DNA from: Symsagittifera roscoffensis
Taxonomy: Eukaryota; Xenacoelomorpha; Acoela; Convolutidae
DNA: 64,000 bases
Direction: 5' to 3'
NCBI RefSeq assembly: GCF_963678635.1
Contig: NC_087068.1
Span: 31,994,318 to 32,058,317, forward strand
The notes beneath the pieces were generated by a model. The model was given only the letters and a program-made list of their open reading frames with translations. It had not been told where the DNA came from and did no database searches. A program made the translations under genes and the position numbers. Positions 1-10,936 of the stretch are shown here, in pieces (the first letter of the stretch is position 1; each line of letters starts with the position of its first letter).

Positions 1-120
1 TGGGAAGTAATCAATAGCGGAACTCCAAAGCAAGATCTGAAAATTCGGAATTTACAACTCTTTCACAAAGACATTGTCGTGGATATTACTGCATGACTGA
101 CCAGTGTAACAGTTGTATCT

Positions 121-970
121 TGGAATTCTCGTAGTTTGGTCAGCCTTGACAAACGTTTATCCTGTATCAAACTTTTAAATTTCATGTCTCCTGATCTTTT
201 GTGTTTATGCGAAACTTGGTTAAGCTCCAATGACACAAACATTTTACCTAATACAGGTTATTACACAAATTCACAAGCTACCCAAAAAAAATGGCAATCC
301 CGGCGGAGTTGCAATACTTGTGCGTGATGGTTTGAACCTGGCGGCTTGGGACTGCACTTTACCTGATTTTGATTTTGCTTGCGGCACTGTCTTAAGTACA
401 GATCCTTAAATCCTTATCTTATCGGTTTATAATCCCCCCGCCACATCAAATTATAGAGTATCATCCACACATTTATCTCAGTGTCTGGAGTTATACACTT
501 CAAAGTTTCTGCATGATTTTCCCTGTGGTATTATTTCTATTTTTGGTGATTTCAATATGCCAGACGCGTGTTGGATATCTCACTCTGCCACTACCGCTAG
601 TTCACAGGCTGTGATCGACAATTTCGATTCATTGAATTGTGTCCAACTAGTGACTGAGCCGACGCATATTAGCGGCAACACGCTAGATATTTTTGTTACA
701 AGTCAACCTGAGCTGTGCTCAATGAATGTGGAACCAGACCATTTTACATCCGATCATTATCCTGTTACAGTTATTTTCCATGTGTCGAATTCTGAAAGCA
801 TCACTTCTGATTTACCTAATGACTTTCCAATTGATTCTAAAAACACTTTTAACATCGATATTTTCATGAATTTTTTAGTTATATTTGGTTGCCTTTTCCA
901 AGTTTATTTTCAAATGATTCCCACTGATTTTTATCTTGCGTGGTATGATGCTATGATAAAGTCGGTTTAG
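121..970 (+). pseudogene. AP-like endonuclease domain of the non-LTR element
   Basis: Across frames the translation gives the classic exonuclease-endonuclease-phosphatase order: an N-terminal WNSRSL block, a PDLLCLCETWL block (the conserved glutamate), GDFNMP near position 547, GNTLDI near 679 and SDHYPV near 750. The last two thirds are open as a 137-codon frame (557-970). The endonuclease would nick target DNA to prime reverse transcription. Frameshifts occur near 300-330 and a stop near 409, so it is not intact. Confidence 0.8.
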
Positions 971-1072
971 ACTTCTATTTGACTGAAACGAAAGAAAAGA
1001 TCAAGGTTACCATTCTATTTTTCTAGCCATTCCGTACATCTCAGTAACAAAGTCTCTACTGAGAAGCGTAAA

Positions 1073-2951
1073 TTGGCGAAATTCAATTTGCTCTATTCGA
1101 CATTGTTGTCTGATCTTCAACGAGATTTGAATAACTCGATTGAGCTAGACAAAATTACATTACTGTCTTCTTTTCATTCACTTGATACTAACGACTGTTT
1201 CAAGTTACTTCACAAACTTTCTGGCAGCACACCAATTCCTTCTGTTGTTAAATTGGGAGCCTCATAAGCTTCTACTGATAACACCAAAGCCGATTTGTTT
1301 AAATACTTTTTCTGTTCTGTGTACAAAAGCGAAACGTTTACGTATAACGGTTGTTCTGATAATACTTCCATTAACTTGCGCGATTTATCGTTTGGTGAAA
1401 GTGATGTAAATAGTTAACTTAAAAAGGTAGCAGATACCACAGCAGTTGCAGCTGATGGCATTCCACCATTTGTTCTCAAATATAATGCTGATGCACTCAC
1501 GCCTATGGTATATATTCTATTCAGTCAAAATGTTACCTGCTGTCTTTGGCCCGATTTTTGGAATGAGGCGTTTATCATGCCTTTTCATAAGTCCGGGCCA
1601 AAATCTGACAATACAAATTATCGTGGAATTAGTTTTTTACCGCGCTTATCGCTTTGCTTGGAAAAACTGCTTTTTTATTTTCATTTATTCTAATGTTCAA
1701 CACAAATTTTCTCGTAGACAGCATGGCTTTGTTAAAAAGCGCAGCACGTTTACACAATTGTTGGAATATGTTGAAAATATTTACAAATGTATTGATGCCA
1801 ATGAAAATTTTTGTTCTGTATAATTTGACATTCAAAAGGCTTTTGACTCTGTGTCACACAAACAGTTGCTGAACAAGCTGTCTTCTTTTGGTTTTGACAA
1901 AAATTTTATCATGTTAATTTCATCTTATCTTTCCAATCGCTCACAAAGAGTACGTATTAACAATATTCTATCTTACAAAAGTTACATCTCTAGCGGTGTA
2001 CCACAAGGAAGCATTTCAGGACCACTTTTATTCCTTATTTATATCAATGATCTCCCGGATGTTGTCAAGTATTCCTCACTGTCTTCATTTGCTGATGACC
2101 TGAAACTGCTTTATCGAGACAACTGTCATGACAATTTTCAGTCTGATTTAGATTCGGTAGAGACCTGGGCAACCCAAAACGGTCTTGATTTTCATCCAGA
2201 CAAAACTAAATTCATTTCAAACAATAGCTCTATTTTCAACCTTTATCTTAACGGGTCAGAAATATGCTCTGTTGATCATATCAAAGACTTGGGTGTTTAT
2301 ATCTCGCCTACTTTGTCTTGGAATCACCATGTTTCTGCGAAACTTGGTAAAGCTACAAAGTGTTTTCATTATTTAAAGCGTAATGTTCCTTTCAGCTCAC
2401 CTGTTAAAACTAAGCTTCAAATGTACATTTCTTGTGTGAGGTCCATTTTACTTTATAACTCTTGTATTTGGTACCCAAATTTATCAAAGCTACGTGATTT
2501 GGAAAAATTTCAGAAAAAGGCAGTAAAGTGGATACTTGGTTCCACTAATTATACTGACAGTCTTGTGATGTTAAACATACTGCCTATTTGCTATCAAATT
2601 ATTTTTACTGATTGTCTTCTCGTCTTCAAACTGTTACATAACTGTTACGACTTCGATATTAATGACTATGTTACTGTTAGTGAATCGAGACCGGGTAACA
2701 GATCCAATCAGAGAATGGTATTCTCTGTACCTCTTACCCGCAAATTCTGTTCCCTTGGGAGCTTTTTCCATAGAACAATTCATAGCGTCAATAGTGTTTT
2801 AGCAAAAGTCGAAATCAACTCTACAACTACAGTCTCACAAACCAAGACTCTACTCTTCAATTTCCTTAAACAGCAACTTCAATCAACCTTCAATCTCGAC
2901 AATCCATGCACTTTCTTCATCAAATGCCGTTGCAACACATGTCGTTCCTGA
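1073..2951 (+). pseudogene. Non-LTR reverse transcriptase
   Basis: RT blocks can be followed across shifting frames: IPPFVLKY near 1464, YRGISFLPRLS near 1620, QHGFVKKRST near 1722, then motif A FDIQKAFDS near 1826, motif B SGVPQGSISGPLLF near 1992 and motif C FADD near 2090. From 1851 to 2951 the frame is open (366 codons), covering motif B, motif C, thumb and C-terminus. It ends in a CxCxxC-type cluster (CRCNTC). A stop just before motif A and frameshifts in the fingers show it is inactive. The adjacent upstream endonuclease supports a single original ORF2. Confidence 0.88.
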
Positions 2952-3024
2952 ACATTAACAATTTAACTCAAAGCTTGAATTACGCAAACTCAAAATTTCA
3001 CTTTTGTATGTAGTATCATTCACT

Positions 3025-3073
3025 AATAAAGTTTGTTTCTTCTCTTCTTCTTCTTCTTCTTCTTCTTCTTCTC
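3025..3073 (+). repeat. Poly(A) signal and (CTT)n 3' tail of the non-LTR element
   Basis: AATAAA at 3025-3030 is followed within about ten bases by a pyrimidine CTT/TTC microsatellite running to 3073. Microsatellite tails mark the 3' end of many CR1-like elements, so this fixes the 3' boundary of the element. Confidence 0.7.
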
Positions 3074-3816
3074 TTACAGCTTAAAAGCTACTACCAAAAT
3101 AACCCCCCCCCCCCACTCTAGAAGTGAGAACGTCCCCATGGTCAGGTCTCTAAATACCTCAAACACAGGAACGCGATTAAAAACAGGGTCGTAAACTTAA
3201 GTATACCGTTAGTTTTCATTGGACAGAGGACCTTTGGTCCATTTCAGATGGATCAACCTAAAAACTCGCCTTAACTCAAAATAAATACATAGAATGCACT
3301 CAAGAAACTGAAATTGAGTACTCACATACCGACTCGACTTCAAGAATTAGGTAAATATTAACCGTATAGCAACTCTAGAGTTGATTTAAAGTAATTAAGT
3401 TTAAGTCGAGAAATTTTGAAGAAGTAAGTTTTAACCAAGAAAAGTTATGCTCTTTTGATCATTGGACAGCTTCAGCTGTCTACCCTCCCACTCAAGTGTC
3501 CCTCTGGTCCATTCAAGTGTCAATTGTTCTTTATTTTTCTTCCTGAACTCTTGATTTTCTGTCAGCAACAAGACAGCTCTACTCGTGTCGAATTATTCCG
3601 GTAAAACTGCAAATAGCAATTATACTATCGTATTTTTCTAGCGACTTTCCCGCGATTGTAACTCGAATTTTCTTTATAATTTCATTTGCCTTTCCAGTTG
3701 ACGCGAGAAACTTGATCATGACAGGCTTCATTCGAATTTTTAAAAAGTTACTTTTGTCCCCAAAATTGAGATTAAACTTTTAATTCAAGGTCAAACTTCC
3801 AAATATGACCGACTGG
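3074..3816 (+). repeat. Dispersed direct repeat, copy 1 (743 bp)
   Basis: This segment aligns along its whole length with 25521-26255 in the same orientation. Both begin with TTACAGCTTAAA, share the run ATGGTCAGGTCTCTAAATACC, and end at GACCGACTGG, with scattered substitutions and small indels. It contains a C-homopolymer near 3103-3115 and no coding potential. The two copies bracket the giant minus-strand retroelement, so they might be its LTRs, but they lack clear TG...CA ends. They could equally be independent copies of a non-autonomous repeat. Confidence 0.8.
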
Positions 3817-4242
3817 TACTTACTCCCCGATGACTCAAGATCGATGTCCTCATGGCGCGTCGTCGTCATGTCAGTGAGCCTCCAGATTGTTGAGTGCTTC
3901 TCAAGATACAGTGCCAGTGGTCATTTACAGAAGTTTGCAGCAGATTCAACTTTATCTACATCCCCAAAGTTTCACAGCCATGCAAAATTGTCACATTATA
4001 GCTAAACAGCCATCAAAATCTGCATCCACCTGTACCCTGAATTCCAGCTTTATGAGACATCCTTTAAAATTTCTTTTGTTCAACCCAGCCACAAAAATGT
4101 CATGCAGCATTTTGATTTAAATAAATAGATATAGTATATGAAAAACAATATTTTGTACACTAAAATTTTTTTCCGTGAATTCAGATTTTATGTGAATTCA
4201 CACTCAAGACTCAAGAATTTATCCCTGAGCATCCTGCTCAAA
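3817..4242. other. Intergenic, no gene seen
   Basis: AT-rich spacer between the repeat and the last minus-strand ORF of the giant element. Short open frames on the plus strand show no recognisable domain. It probably includes the 3' untranslated part of the minus-strand element. Confidence 0.5.
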
Positions 4243-5112
4243 TCACGCCCCCGTCTTCGAAGTACTGGGTCCAGGCACACTCGACACAGTGATCTGCCTC
4301 ATTAATTCCTTTTCATCCTCGGAATTGATCATGATTTCCACCCATGCCTTCAGCTGTTCATAGGATCGCATCCATTCCCTTTGCTCTTGCAATCTTCTCG
4401 TTTGACTTGGTAGGCTCTTCACCTTGGACTCTCTGTTCAAGCAAAAAGAGTTCTGCAAGCTCAAGCTCACGTTCTTTGCCAGGTCTTCTTCCAGTATTGA
4501 TCCCCTCGGATAGGTATTATCTCTAGACACCCTGCCAACTCTTTTCCAGCCTGTGGTTATCCCGTTACGATGGATGAGCAGAGGTCTCTCGAAGGCTACC
4601 GGCCCTATATCGGCCTGGAATTGACGGTACTCCTTCTGATGTTTCTTCATGTGATTCTTTGTCGAAGTGTATATCCAAGAAGTCAGTGTCGCCCCAAACC
4701 ATGAAAAGAATCGTATGCGGCTCCACACGTGCCTCACTTCCATGGGTACAGCGAATAATTTGCACGCAGTCTCAAACAACTCAAGCCTCCTGCTATAGTC
4801 AATGGCATGCATCCCATCCACTGTTGGTGCCTTCGATTCCCGATAATTTGTTATATTCTCCTCAAGCCATCGCAGTGCCAACATCGAGCTCACCACGAAG
4901 AGAGTAACTACCTGTTGATGATCAGGTAGTCTAATCGACCGAATTTTTTCGACATCCCATATCAAGCATAGGTTTGACTGCTCTGGATACCACACCGTCT
5001 GTGCCAGACAATGACATGGGTATTCTCCGTGTGTCAAGTTGATGCTCCGGATGTTAGGTTCTCCAGAAGCCTCGTGCAAAGGTTCAAACTCCATCATTTT
5101 GGCGTGTGCCAC
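4243..5112 (-). CDS. Unknown 289-residue ORF at the distal end of the cargo tail
   Basis: An intact 289-codon frame, the last on the minus strand of the giant element. I do not recognise a family. The first half is mixed alpha/beta with several tryptophans and a hydrophobic stretch near residues 65-80. Around residue 130 there is a cluster of aromatic residues (FFSWFGATLTSW) that could be a short amphipathic or membrane-contacting segment. The C-terminal third is charged and helix-prone (repeated Q, E, R), ending in a Ser/Pro-rich tail. It continues the direction and composition of the ORFs upstream, suggesting it belongs to the same element. An open frame of this length next to broken pol genes is notable. 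Confidence 0.5.
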   Translation of the reverse strand: MAHAKMMEFEPLHEASGEPNIRSINLTHGEYPCHCLAQTVWYPEQSNLCLIWDVEKIRSIRLPDHQQVVTLFVVSSMLALRWLEENITNYRESKAPTVDGMHAIDYSRRLELFETACKLFAVPMEVRHVWSRIRFFSWFGATLTSWIYTSTKNHMKKHQKEYRQFQADIGPVAFERPLLIHRNGITTGWKRVGRVSRDNTYPRGSILEEDLAKNVSLSLQNSFCLNRESKVKSLPSQTRRLQEQREWMRSYEQLKAWVEIMINSEDEKELMRQITVSSVPGPSTSKTGA

Positions 5113-5216
5113 ATCATTCTCTCCACAGCTTGTATGTTGCTTGTCGCCTTCCCGCTTGCGCCTTACCTCTCGAAATCACTGGTGCTCTCCGTTTCCAAAC
5201 TCAAGAGTTCCCTTCA

Positions 5217-6813
5217 TCAGATCTCGCTCAAGTCCTCCCTTCGATCCCCTGGCACCATTCCCAGCATCTTCCGAAACAACCTTTGCGAGTGATGTGGCAT
5301 TCGCGCCAAGCGCACGCATTTGGGCACCGAGAAAGCCTTGTCAATTAGCAACCTCTGACTAGAAGCCTCCACCATCGCCATGTGCAGCTGATAGTGACTT
5401 CCGCACAAGTTCGCCATGACTGATCCCACCAGAGACTTCGCATTCATCGGCAGACCGTAGGCCTCACTCACGGGAACACCCATATCTGCCTCAAGACCGA
5501 CCTTACATCCTCTGATATGCTTCTGGATCAATTATAGTACTCAAGGCCATTACCTACACTCAACGCTGTCACCACATGATGTTCGGATTCTAGCATCTCC
5601 AGTGACAACAGACTACACATTCTTGAGAAAAATCCCAACGCCGTCTCTAAATTCCCCGTTGTGCTCGCGTAGCAATCAGCCTTTATTTGCACCTCACTTT
5701 TTCCTTCTCAGTAAAATCACCAAACCAAGTGGCTAGATCTTTCCTTTGAAAAGACTGTTTCCTGACACGAGGCCGTTCATCACAAGAATGTTCTCCACCT
5801 CCACTCGCTAGATCAAGACAACTGCCTGGCTCCAGCTTCTCAGGCGACTCGTTCGACTTGCTCATGACTTCTTCAGGTTCTTTTCGATGAGGTAGGATCA
5901 AATTGTGTATCACGTTCAGATTTCCCAGATCCTCATCCTTCCCTGGTGACAGTCTCACTGGTGACAGCTCCGTGACTTCGTTCATATTTGCCTGAGGATG
6001 TGGACACCAAGATGGCCTCAGCAACTTCCAAATAGTTACCAAGTTCTTAGACAAAATGTCATCTTTGTCTCCCAGCCTCAGCTCCACCTGCCTCTCAGAG
6101 AGCGGCACGCTGACGACTTTTGGAACATTCTCAAGCAGCAAACCCAGGCTCAGTTTCTTCCTCTCAGTCGGATCAATCTCGATTATCTTCTCTGTCCAGA
6201 ATTTCAGCAGCGCCGTAACTTCAAAAATCATATAGGCAGCTCCTGCTTCCGCATCCAAGAAAGGGTTGTATGATATCCCCATTACGACGGACACATACTC
6301 ATACTCCACTCGCTTCGTGGGTCTCGAGTAATCTTCCGCCAAAGCCAGGCTACGATGCACGTCATGACTCTCATCAAACTTCTTGTTCGAGAACCGTCGG
6401 GTTTTGCATGGTTCTCCAGGGACTGCCTCGAACCATCCTCCTTCTCAATCCCAGTACTCTGATACACTTTCAGGATGACGCTCGAGACTCTCTTCTCCAA
6501 TGCTTGACCTCCCGCCGCACTTTGATAGCATGCCTGGATGGTAGCATCAGGTATCACCGATATGATCCACCTAAAGAAAAAGGTGGCAGATGGCATCTTT
6601 TATCCTTGCAAGACTCAACACTGAATTGTCTCGAGCATCATGCTGAGTCAGCATTCGATACAGGTGCAAATCTTTGTCGCCCAGTTTTAGTTTATCGTAT
6701 GAAGTCAATGCTTCTAGCGCCACTCCTGCCAAGATCCACGTAAACATCAACTGCCCCGCCGTCCTGACAAAAGGATTCGCCAAGAAATGTTTTGAAGACG
6801 AGGGTACCCTCAT
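5217..6813 (-). pseudogene. Broken cargo-tail ORFs (5217-5531, 5683-6360, 6282-6596, 6571-6813)
   Basis: Four minus-strand frames overlap or abut in series and look like one or two longer proteins split by frameshifts. The largest (5683-6360, 225 codons) has an N-terminal region rich in aromatic and acidic residues and a charged C-terminus. The 6571-6813 frame contains a hydrophobic stretch (LMFTWILAGVALEALTS) that could be membrane-associated. The 104-codon frame at 5217-5531 is Met/Cys-rich and helix-prone. No known domain was recognised. Orientation and order match the rest of the giant element. Confidence 0.4.
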
Positions 6814-7035
6814 TTCGTCTCCAAATACTCCAACAGCATTTTATCCCAGTTTCGTCCAAACTGGTTCTTCAACTCTAGTTTATTCACTTCCGCCCTCTGT
6901 TGGGTAGTCCAATTTTGACGTTTCCTAGTTACCCCGCGATCAAAATTTTATAGGCAGCTCTCCGGTTCTTTCGCAGTATCCAGGGCTATCCAACAGGTGC
7001 GAGCAGTATTTTTTGTCAGTCCTCTTTCGAGCGGG

Positions 7036-7395
7036 TCATTTGCTACTTGTTTTCCAATGCCCTGGTTTCACTTCGAGATCGATTCTTTGCCAATATCCAC
7101 TTCCCACAATTGACCACTGATGGAGCGTTTCTTCGCTTTCGCCTCTTGTGGTTTGAAATCTTTTTTCCGATCCCGGACTTGTCGCGTTTTCTATCTCGAT
7201 CAATACTTCAGCCAACTTTCGCGTCACTGAATTGCCTTTGTAGGCTGTCGTTTTCCATCTCATTAGAACTATTGGAGCCATCTCCTTCAAATTATTCCCT
7301 GAAACCGCCTCCACCGAGCAACTCGCTTCTTCTACCTCCCGTTTCCTTTTCCCTGACCTCACTACTTTACTCGGGGGCATAGCTATGATCATCAT
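7036..7395 (-). CDS. 119-codon ORF, basic N-terminus, unknown (unit-1 copy)
   Basis: Starts with a Lys/Arg-rich segment (RSGKRKREVEE) that could be a nuclear-localisation-like signal, followed by acidic and polar sequence. No family recognised. Its sequence is the same as the first 118 codons of the 10365-9121 ORF. Here it runs off the proximal end of the 2970-bp repeat and stops directly, whereas in the other copy it is fused to an SGNH domain by the duplication junction. The original downstream context is therefore this copy. Confidence 0.45.
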   Translation of the reverse strand: MMIIAMPPSKVVRSGKRKREVEEASCSVEAVSGNNLKEMAPIVLMRWKTTAYKGNSVTRKLAEVLIEIENATSPGSEKRFQTTRGESEETLHQWSIVGSGYWQRIDLEVKPGHWKTSSK

Positions 7396-7623
7396 TGGAT
7401 CCCCTTCTTTGTCCAGGTCTTCCTCATTCGAGTCTTGTCTCCCCCCTCCTTAGGAATCGTAATATCTTTAATTATAATACTAGATTTATTTTTAATTATC
7501 AATAATGGCCTTAACTTTTTCATTCTTGATTTTTTCACTCAGAGTAGAGCTGTCTTTACATGATTTAGGCCCGGAGTTCGGCTTAATTTCCCGCAAGTGA
7601 ATCATCTTGCCAAGCAATTCTCC

Positions 7624-7965
7624 TCACGCCTTCTCGTCCAGTCCAGTGGCCATCAAGAAAGGTTCTCCAAATCCTACTACACTGTCCCAGAGCACTTCTT
7701 TGAATTCACACATTTTCACTTCCCTTTCCACCTTTTGATTAAAATCGCTCAAGAAATCCTGCCACCCTTTCTGATCTAGCGTGTCCAAGAACGTCCATTT
7801 GTTTCTTCCGAAGGTGTTCGTTCCCCTCGCTCCATCACTCAAGATTACCATGCCCATATTCGAGGGCTCGCTCGCCTGTGGCAACTCTTGATTCTGCCGG
7901 GGGATCCCAAATGTGTTATTGTGAGTTCCATGCTCCGAAACCACAGACTGGCGGTCAAGTGGCAT
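7624..7965 (-). CDS. 113-codon unknown ORF, unit-1 copy
   Basis: Follows the second SGNH-like domain at 1 bp spacing on the minus strand. The N-terminal third is polar and low in hydrophobics; the C-terminal half has an amphipathic, acidic/basic mix (LSDFNQKVEREVKM). No domain recognised. It may be the continuation of the 143-codon frame upstream in another frame. It differs from the unit-2 copy by one residue (Arg versus Gly in TFGxNKW). Confidence 0.4.
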   Translation of the reverse strand: MPLDRQSVVSEHGTHNNTFGIPRQNQELPQASEPSNMGMVILSDGARGTNTFGRNKWTFLDTLDQKGWQDFLSDFNQKVEREVKMCEFKEVLWDSVVGFGEPFLMATGLDEKA

Positions 7966-7966
7966 A

Positions 7967-8698
7967 TCACGGGGTGGTCATCCCCACTTCCGTACTGAAC
8001 TTCAGTTGCCGAGCCAAATTCGGTATATCAAGACAAAGCGCCTCGTCCAACACATTCAAGGTGTCTGCGAATTCATAAAAACCCCTCAGGGCATGAGGCA
8101 CTTCTGCCCATGCCATCGCCACTTCCGACTTCAGAAGTCTCAAGTTTACCGGCTCGAGTTCTCGATTCGGGGCTGCCATTAGCATCCGCAACCCGTTGCC
8201 TTCTGCTATCAACATCCACATCGCGTACTTGAACTGTAGAGCTGCTGGCATACCTGCATAACCTGGCGCTGATGCGAATACCACCTTCGTTTTTGACCCC
8301 AATCGAGAAGCCACCAACTCCTGCGCCTCATTCATTGCTGCAAACAAGGTCTGAATTGCCTCACAGATCTTCTTTGGCGTTGGTTCACCAATTCTCAAGT
8401 GCTAAAGTAATCCCGCTGCATGCAGTCAATCGTTCATCCCCGCGAACAACAACAACTCCGACTCACACGGTCTTTCCGATTTCAACGCCACAATCAGAGT
8501 CAACATCTGATTTAGTTCCGCGCCTGGTAGCAGATACACCAACGCCTCTGCTCTGGCCAAAATAATTTCGGGGAGGTTCCATCGAAAACTGACCTCGCTG
8601 CTCCAGGGTGAGCGATCAGAAACTGCCAGAGTCTTGGCCAGCTGTGAGGTCCCATGGAAATTCCCGTATCTTAGATTTTCTGACAATTTCGGGCCCAA
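7967..8698 (-). pseudogene. Second SGNH-hydrolase-like domain, unit-1 copy (split into 90- and 143-codon frames)
   Basis: Two minus-strand frames (8698-8426 and 8398-7967) read as one protein interrupted by a frameshift and stop around 8400-8430. The first ends in LLLFAGMND, which resembles block III (the Asn block) of SGNH/GDSL hydrolases. The second begins after the break and contains KVVFASAPGYAG and APNRELEPVNLRL, as expected for the beta-strand and loop following block III. A clear catalytic Ser block and DxxH block were not found, so it may be a degenerate or non-catalytic fold. It sits directly downstream of a clearer SGNH domain. Confidence 0.45.
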
Positions 8699-9120
8699 AT
8701 AGGCAGTAGGAGTCCCATGCTTTTCGGCTCAAGAAATTTTTCTACGGCTCTTAACTGCGCAGGAATTTCCACTCTAACTCTGGCTACACTCGTAAGATGC
8801 TTCAGTGGTTCCACTATGAGGCTTGGGCTTCCCAATTACTTGAGAGGCCGGTATTTGAATGGTCCAGTGATTGATTTCTGAGGAATCCCAGTCGAGTCCG
8901 CCGTTTCCAGGGTTTAGTCTCGAGAAAAGTGCGCTTCATGCGCCTTCAGCCAATCCACGCAGAAGTGATTGCTCAGGTCCTCGTGTGAGAGGCTCTTGAG
9001 TCCCATGACCTCCCTTAGCTCTTGCCTGCAGGCCAGATCTTCAAGATCCAAGTCGTTCACTCGTTTCATATACCTAGCCTTGCTTGATTTTTCACGGCCT
9101 CCTGCCGGTGCTCGGTCATT

Positions 9121-10365
9121 CTACTTCTTCTCCACCATTGGTACTTGTGACACCCCAGAGCTTTGTGGTGTAGAAGACTCTACCTCATCCCTCTCCATGG
9201 GTGTCGAACCCAGTTGCCAGATTCTGCTGCTCCTCGAACTCCCTCTAGAATCAATTCTACCTCCCAATGGGTCAGCCACTGGCCTACCTGAAAAGAAGGA
9301 AGGCCTCGGGGGCGGACCAAGGGTGAATTGATTAGTCTCCACCAGATCCGACTCTACATTGTTGATATGTCCCTGAAACGTACCATTCAACCACCCCGCG
9401 CCCTTGGGCTTATTGAAGTGGATGCCGTCCGAAGATGAGTTTAGCGGCAGGGAGTACTCCATCATTCTCGCGACATGGAGCAGCCTCACGGGCAGGAGGC
9501 TTCTCTTCTGCATTTGCCTGATTATATCATTGAAGTGGCGCACCCTCTCATTCATGTTCATCGCCTTCTGGTCTGCCATCCTATTGTAGGGAAACGTACA
9601 AATCGTGAGCACCGTAGGTTCCAAGTAGATCCTCAGCTCCTCAAGAAAGCAGTTCTCCTTGTCCTGAAGCCTCACCATCTTCCGCGATTCGCCTTTAGAA
9701 GCATTCTTAGTTCCCATCATTAGGGTGACCGTGTACACCTTTCCCATTTCCAGCATCTCTAGCGACGCCAATATCTGGGGCATTGCTGCACCCCAGAAAC
9801 TCAAGGTTCCCACCTGCCAGGGCGCCTGGATCCTCGTCAGGACCCTGACAAGACTGTCCCCAATGATCAAGTAGACCGTGCCTTCAGATATTCTGGGCTG
9901 CGTGAAGTATTGCACACAAGATGCGTCATGGAACTCGTCCCTCCTCTCGCGTTGCCCCGACGTCCAATCATCCCGTTTGTGTCGGTGGTATGCGCCATCT
10001 GTGTTCTTTTTGCTACTTGTTTTCCAATGCCCTGGTTTCACTTCGAGATCGATTCTTTGCCAATATCCACTTCCCACAATTGACCACTGATGGAGCGTTT
10101 CTTCGCTTTCGCCTCTTGTGGTTTGAAATCTTTTTTCCGATCCCGGACTTGTCGCGTTTTCTATCTCGATCAATACTTCAGCCAACTTTCGCGTCACTGA
10201 ATTGCCTTTGTAGGCTGTCGTTTTCCATCTCATTAGAACTATTGGAGCCATCTCCTTCAAATTATTCCCTGAAACCGCCTCCACCGAGCAACTCGCTTCT
10301 TCTACCTCCCGTTTCCTTTTCCCTGACCTCACTACTTTACTCGGGGGCATAGCTATGATCATCAT
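9121..10365 (-). CDS. Chimeric 414-residue ORF: unknown basic N-terminus fused to SGNH hydrolase domain
   Basis: Residues 1-118 equal the ORF at 7395-7036; the rest equals the C-terminal part of the 561-codon ORF at 13776-12091. The fusion point is the tandem-duplication junction near 10010, and because the repeat is a multiple of three the frame runs through. The SGNH part keeps GDSL, the GTKN block III and DGIHF motifs. The fusion is thus a by-product of duplication rather than an original protein. Whether it is transcribed is unknown. Confidence 0.75.
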   Translation of the reverse strand: MMIIAMPPSKVVRSGKRKREVEEASCSVEAVSGNNLKEMAPIVLMRWKTTAYKGNSVTRKLAEVLIEIENATSPGSEKRFQTTRGESEETLHQWSIVGSGYWQRIDLEVKPGHWKTSSKKNTDGAYHRHKRDDWTSGQRERRDEFHDASCVQYFTQPRISEGTVYLIIGDSLVRVLTRIQAPWQVGTLSFWGAAMPQILASLEMLEMGKVYTVTLMMGTKNASKGESRKMVRLQDKENCFLEELRIYLEPTVLTICTFPYNRMADQKAMNMNERVRHFNDIIRQMQKRSLLPVRLLHVARMMEYSLPLNSSSDGIHFNKPKGAGWLNGTFQGHINNVESDLVETNQFTLGPPPRPSFFSGRPVADPLGGRIDSRGSSRSSRIWQLGSTPMERDEVESSTPQSSGVSQVPMVEKK

Positions 10366-10593
10366 TGGATCCCCTTCTTTGTCCAGGTCTTCCTCATTCG
10401 AGTCTTGTCTCCCCCCTCCTTAGGAATCGTAATATCTTTAATTATAATACTAGATTTATTTTTAATTATCAATAATGGCCTTAACTTTTTCATTCTTGAT
10501 TTTTTCACTCAGAGTAGAGCTGTCTTTACATGATTTAGGCCCGGAGTTCGGCTTAATTTCCCGCAAGTGAATCATCTTGCCAAGCAATTCTCC

Positions 10594-10935
10594 TCACGCC
10601 TTCTCGTCCAGTCCAGTGGCCATCAAGAAAGGTTCTCCAAATCCTACTACACTGTCCCAGAGCACTTCTTTGAATTCACACATTTTCACTTCCCTTTCCA
10701 CCTTTTGATTAAAATCGCTCAAGAAATCCTGCCACCCTTTCTGATCTAGCGTGTCCAAGAACGTCCATTTGTTTCCTCCGAAGGTGTTCGTTCCCCTCGC
10801 TCCATCACTCAAAATTACCATGCCCATATTCGAGGGCTCGCTCGCCTGTGGCAACTCTTGATTCTGCCGGGGGATCCCAAATGTGTTATTGTGAGTTCCA
10901 TGCTCCGAAACCACAGACTGGCGGTCAAGTGGCAT
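10594..10935 (-). CDS. 113-codon unknown ORF, unit-2 copy
   Basis: Duplicate of the ORF at 7624-7965, carrying both known substitutions between the repeat copies, one of which changes Arg to Gly. No family recognised. Confidence 0.4.
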   Translation of the reverse strand: MPLDRQSVVSEHGTHNNTFGIPRQNQELPQASEPSNMGMVILSDGARGTNTFGGNKWTFLDTLDQKGWQDFLSDFNQKVEREVKMCEFKEVLWDSVVGFGEPFLMATGLDEKA

Positions 10936-10936
10936 A

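Larger units (their letters stand above)
1..3073 (+). mobile_element. CR1/jockey-type non-LTR retrotransposon, 5'-truncated and degenerate
   Basis: A continuous relic with an AP-type endonuclease followed by a reverse transcriptase, then a 3' UTR with an AATAAA signal at 3025-3030 and a (CTT)n tail. This order, the absence of LTRs and the microsatellite tail are typical of CR1/jockey-group non-LTR elements, which insert by target-primed reverse transcription. The reading frame is broken several times between positions 300 and 1850, and the second half of the RT is open for 366 codons. The 5' end lies beyond the window or is truncated. The exact clade is inferred from domain order only. Confidence 0.85.
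7041..10010. repeat. 2970-bp tandem duplication, copy 1
   Basis: Aligns base for base at an offset of exactly 2970 with 10011-12980. By eye only two substitutions were found: 7806 T versus 10776 C, and 7843 G versus 10813 A. The junction at about 10007-10014 shows roughly 4 bp of microhomology (TTTG) between the two breakpoints. The unit is 990 codons, so reading frame is preserved across the junction. Near identity means a very recent duplication, gene conversion, or an assembly artefact. Confidence 0.95.

Noticed and set aside
9921-10352. 143-codon plus-strand ORF (and its copy at 7047-7382)
   Set aside because: Antisense to the coding-like minus-strand ORF; its residue use is Ser/Leu/Phe-rich as expected for a shadow frame.
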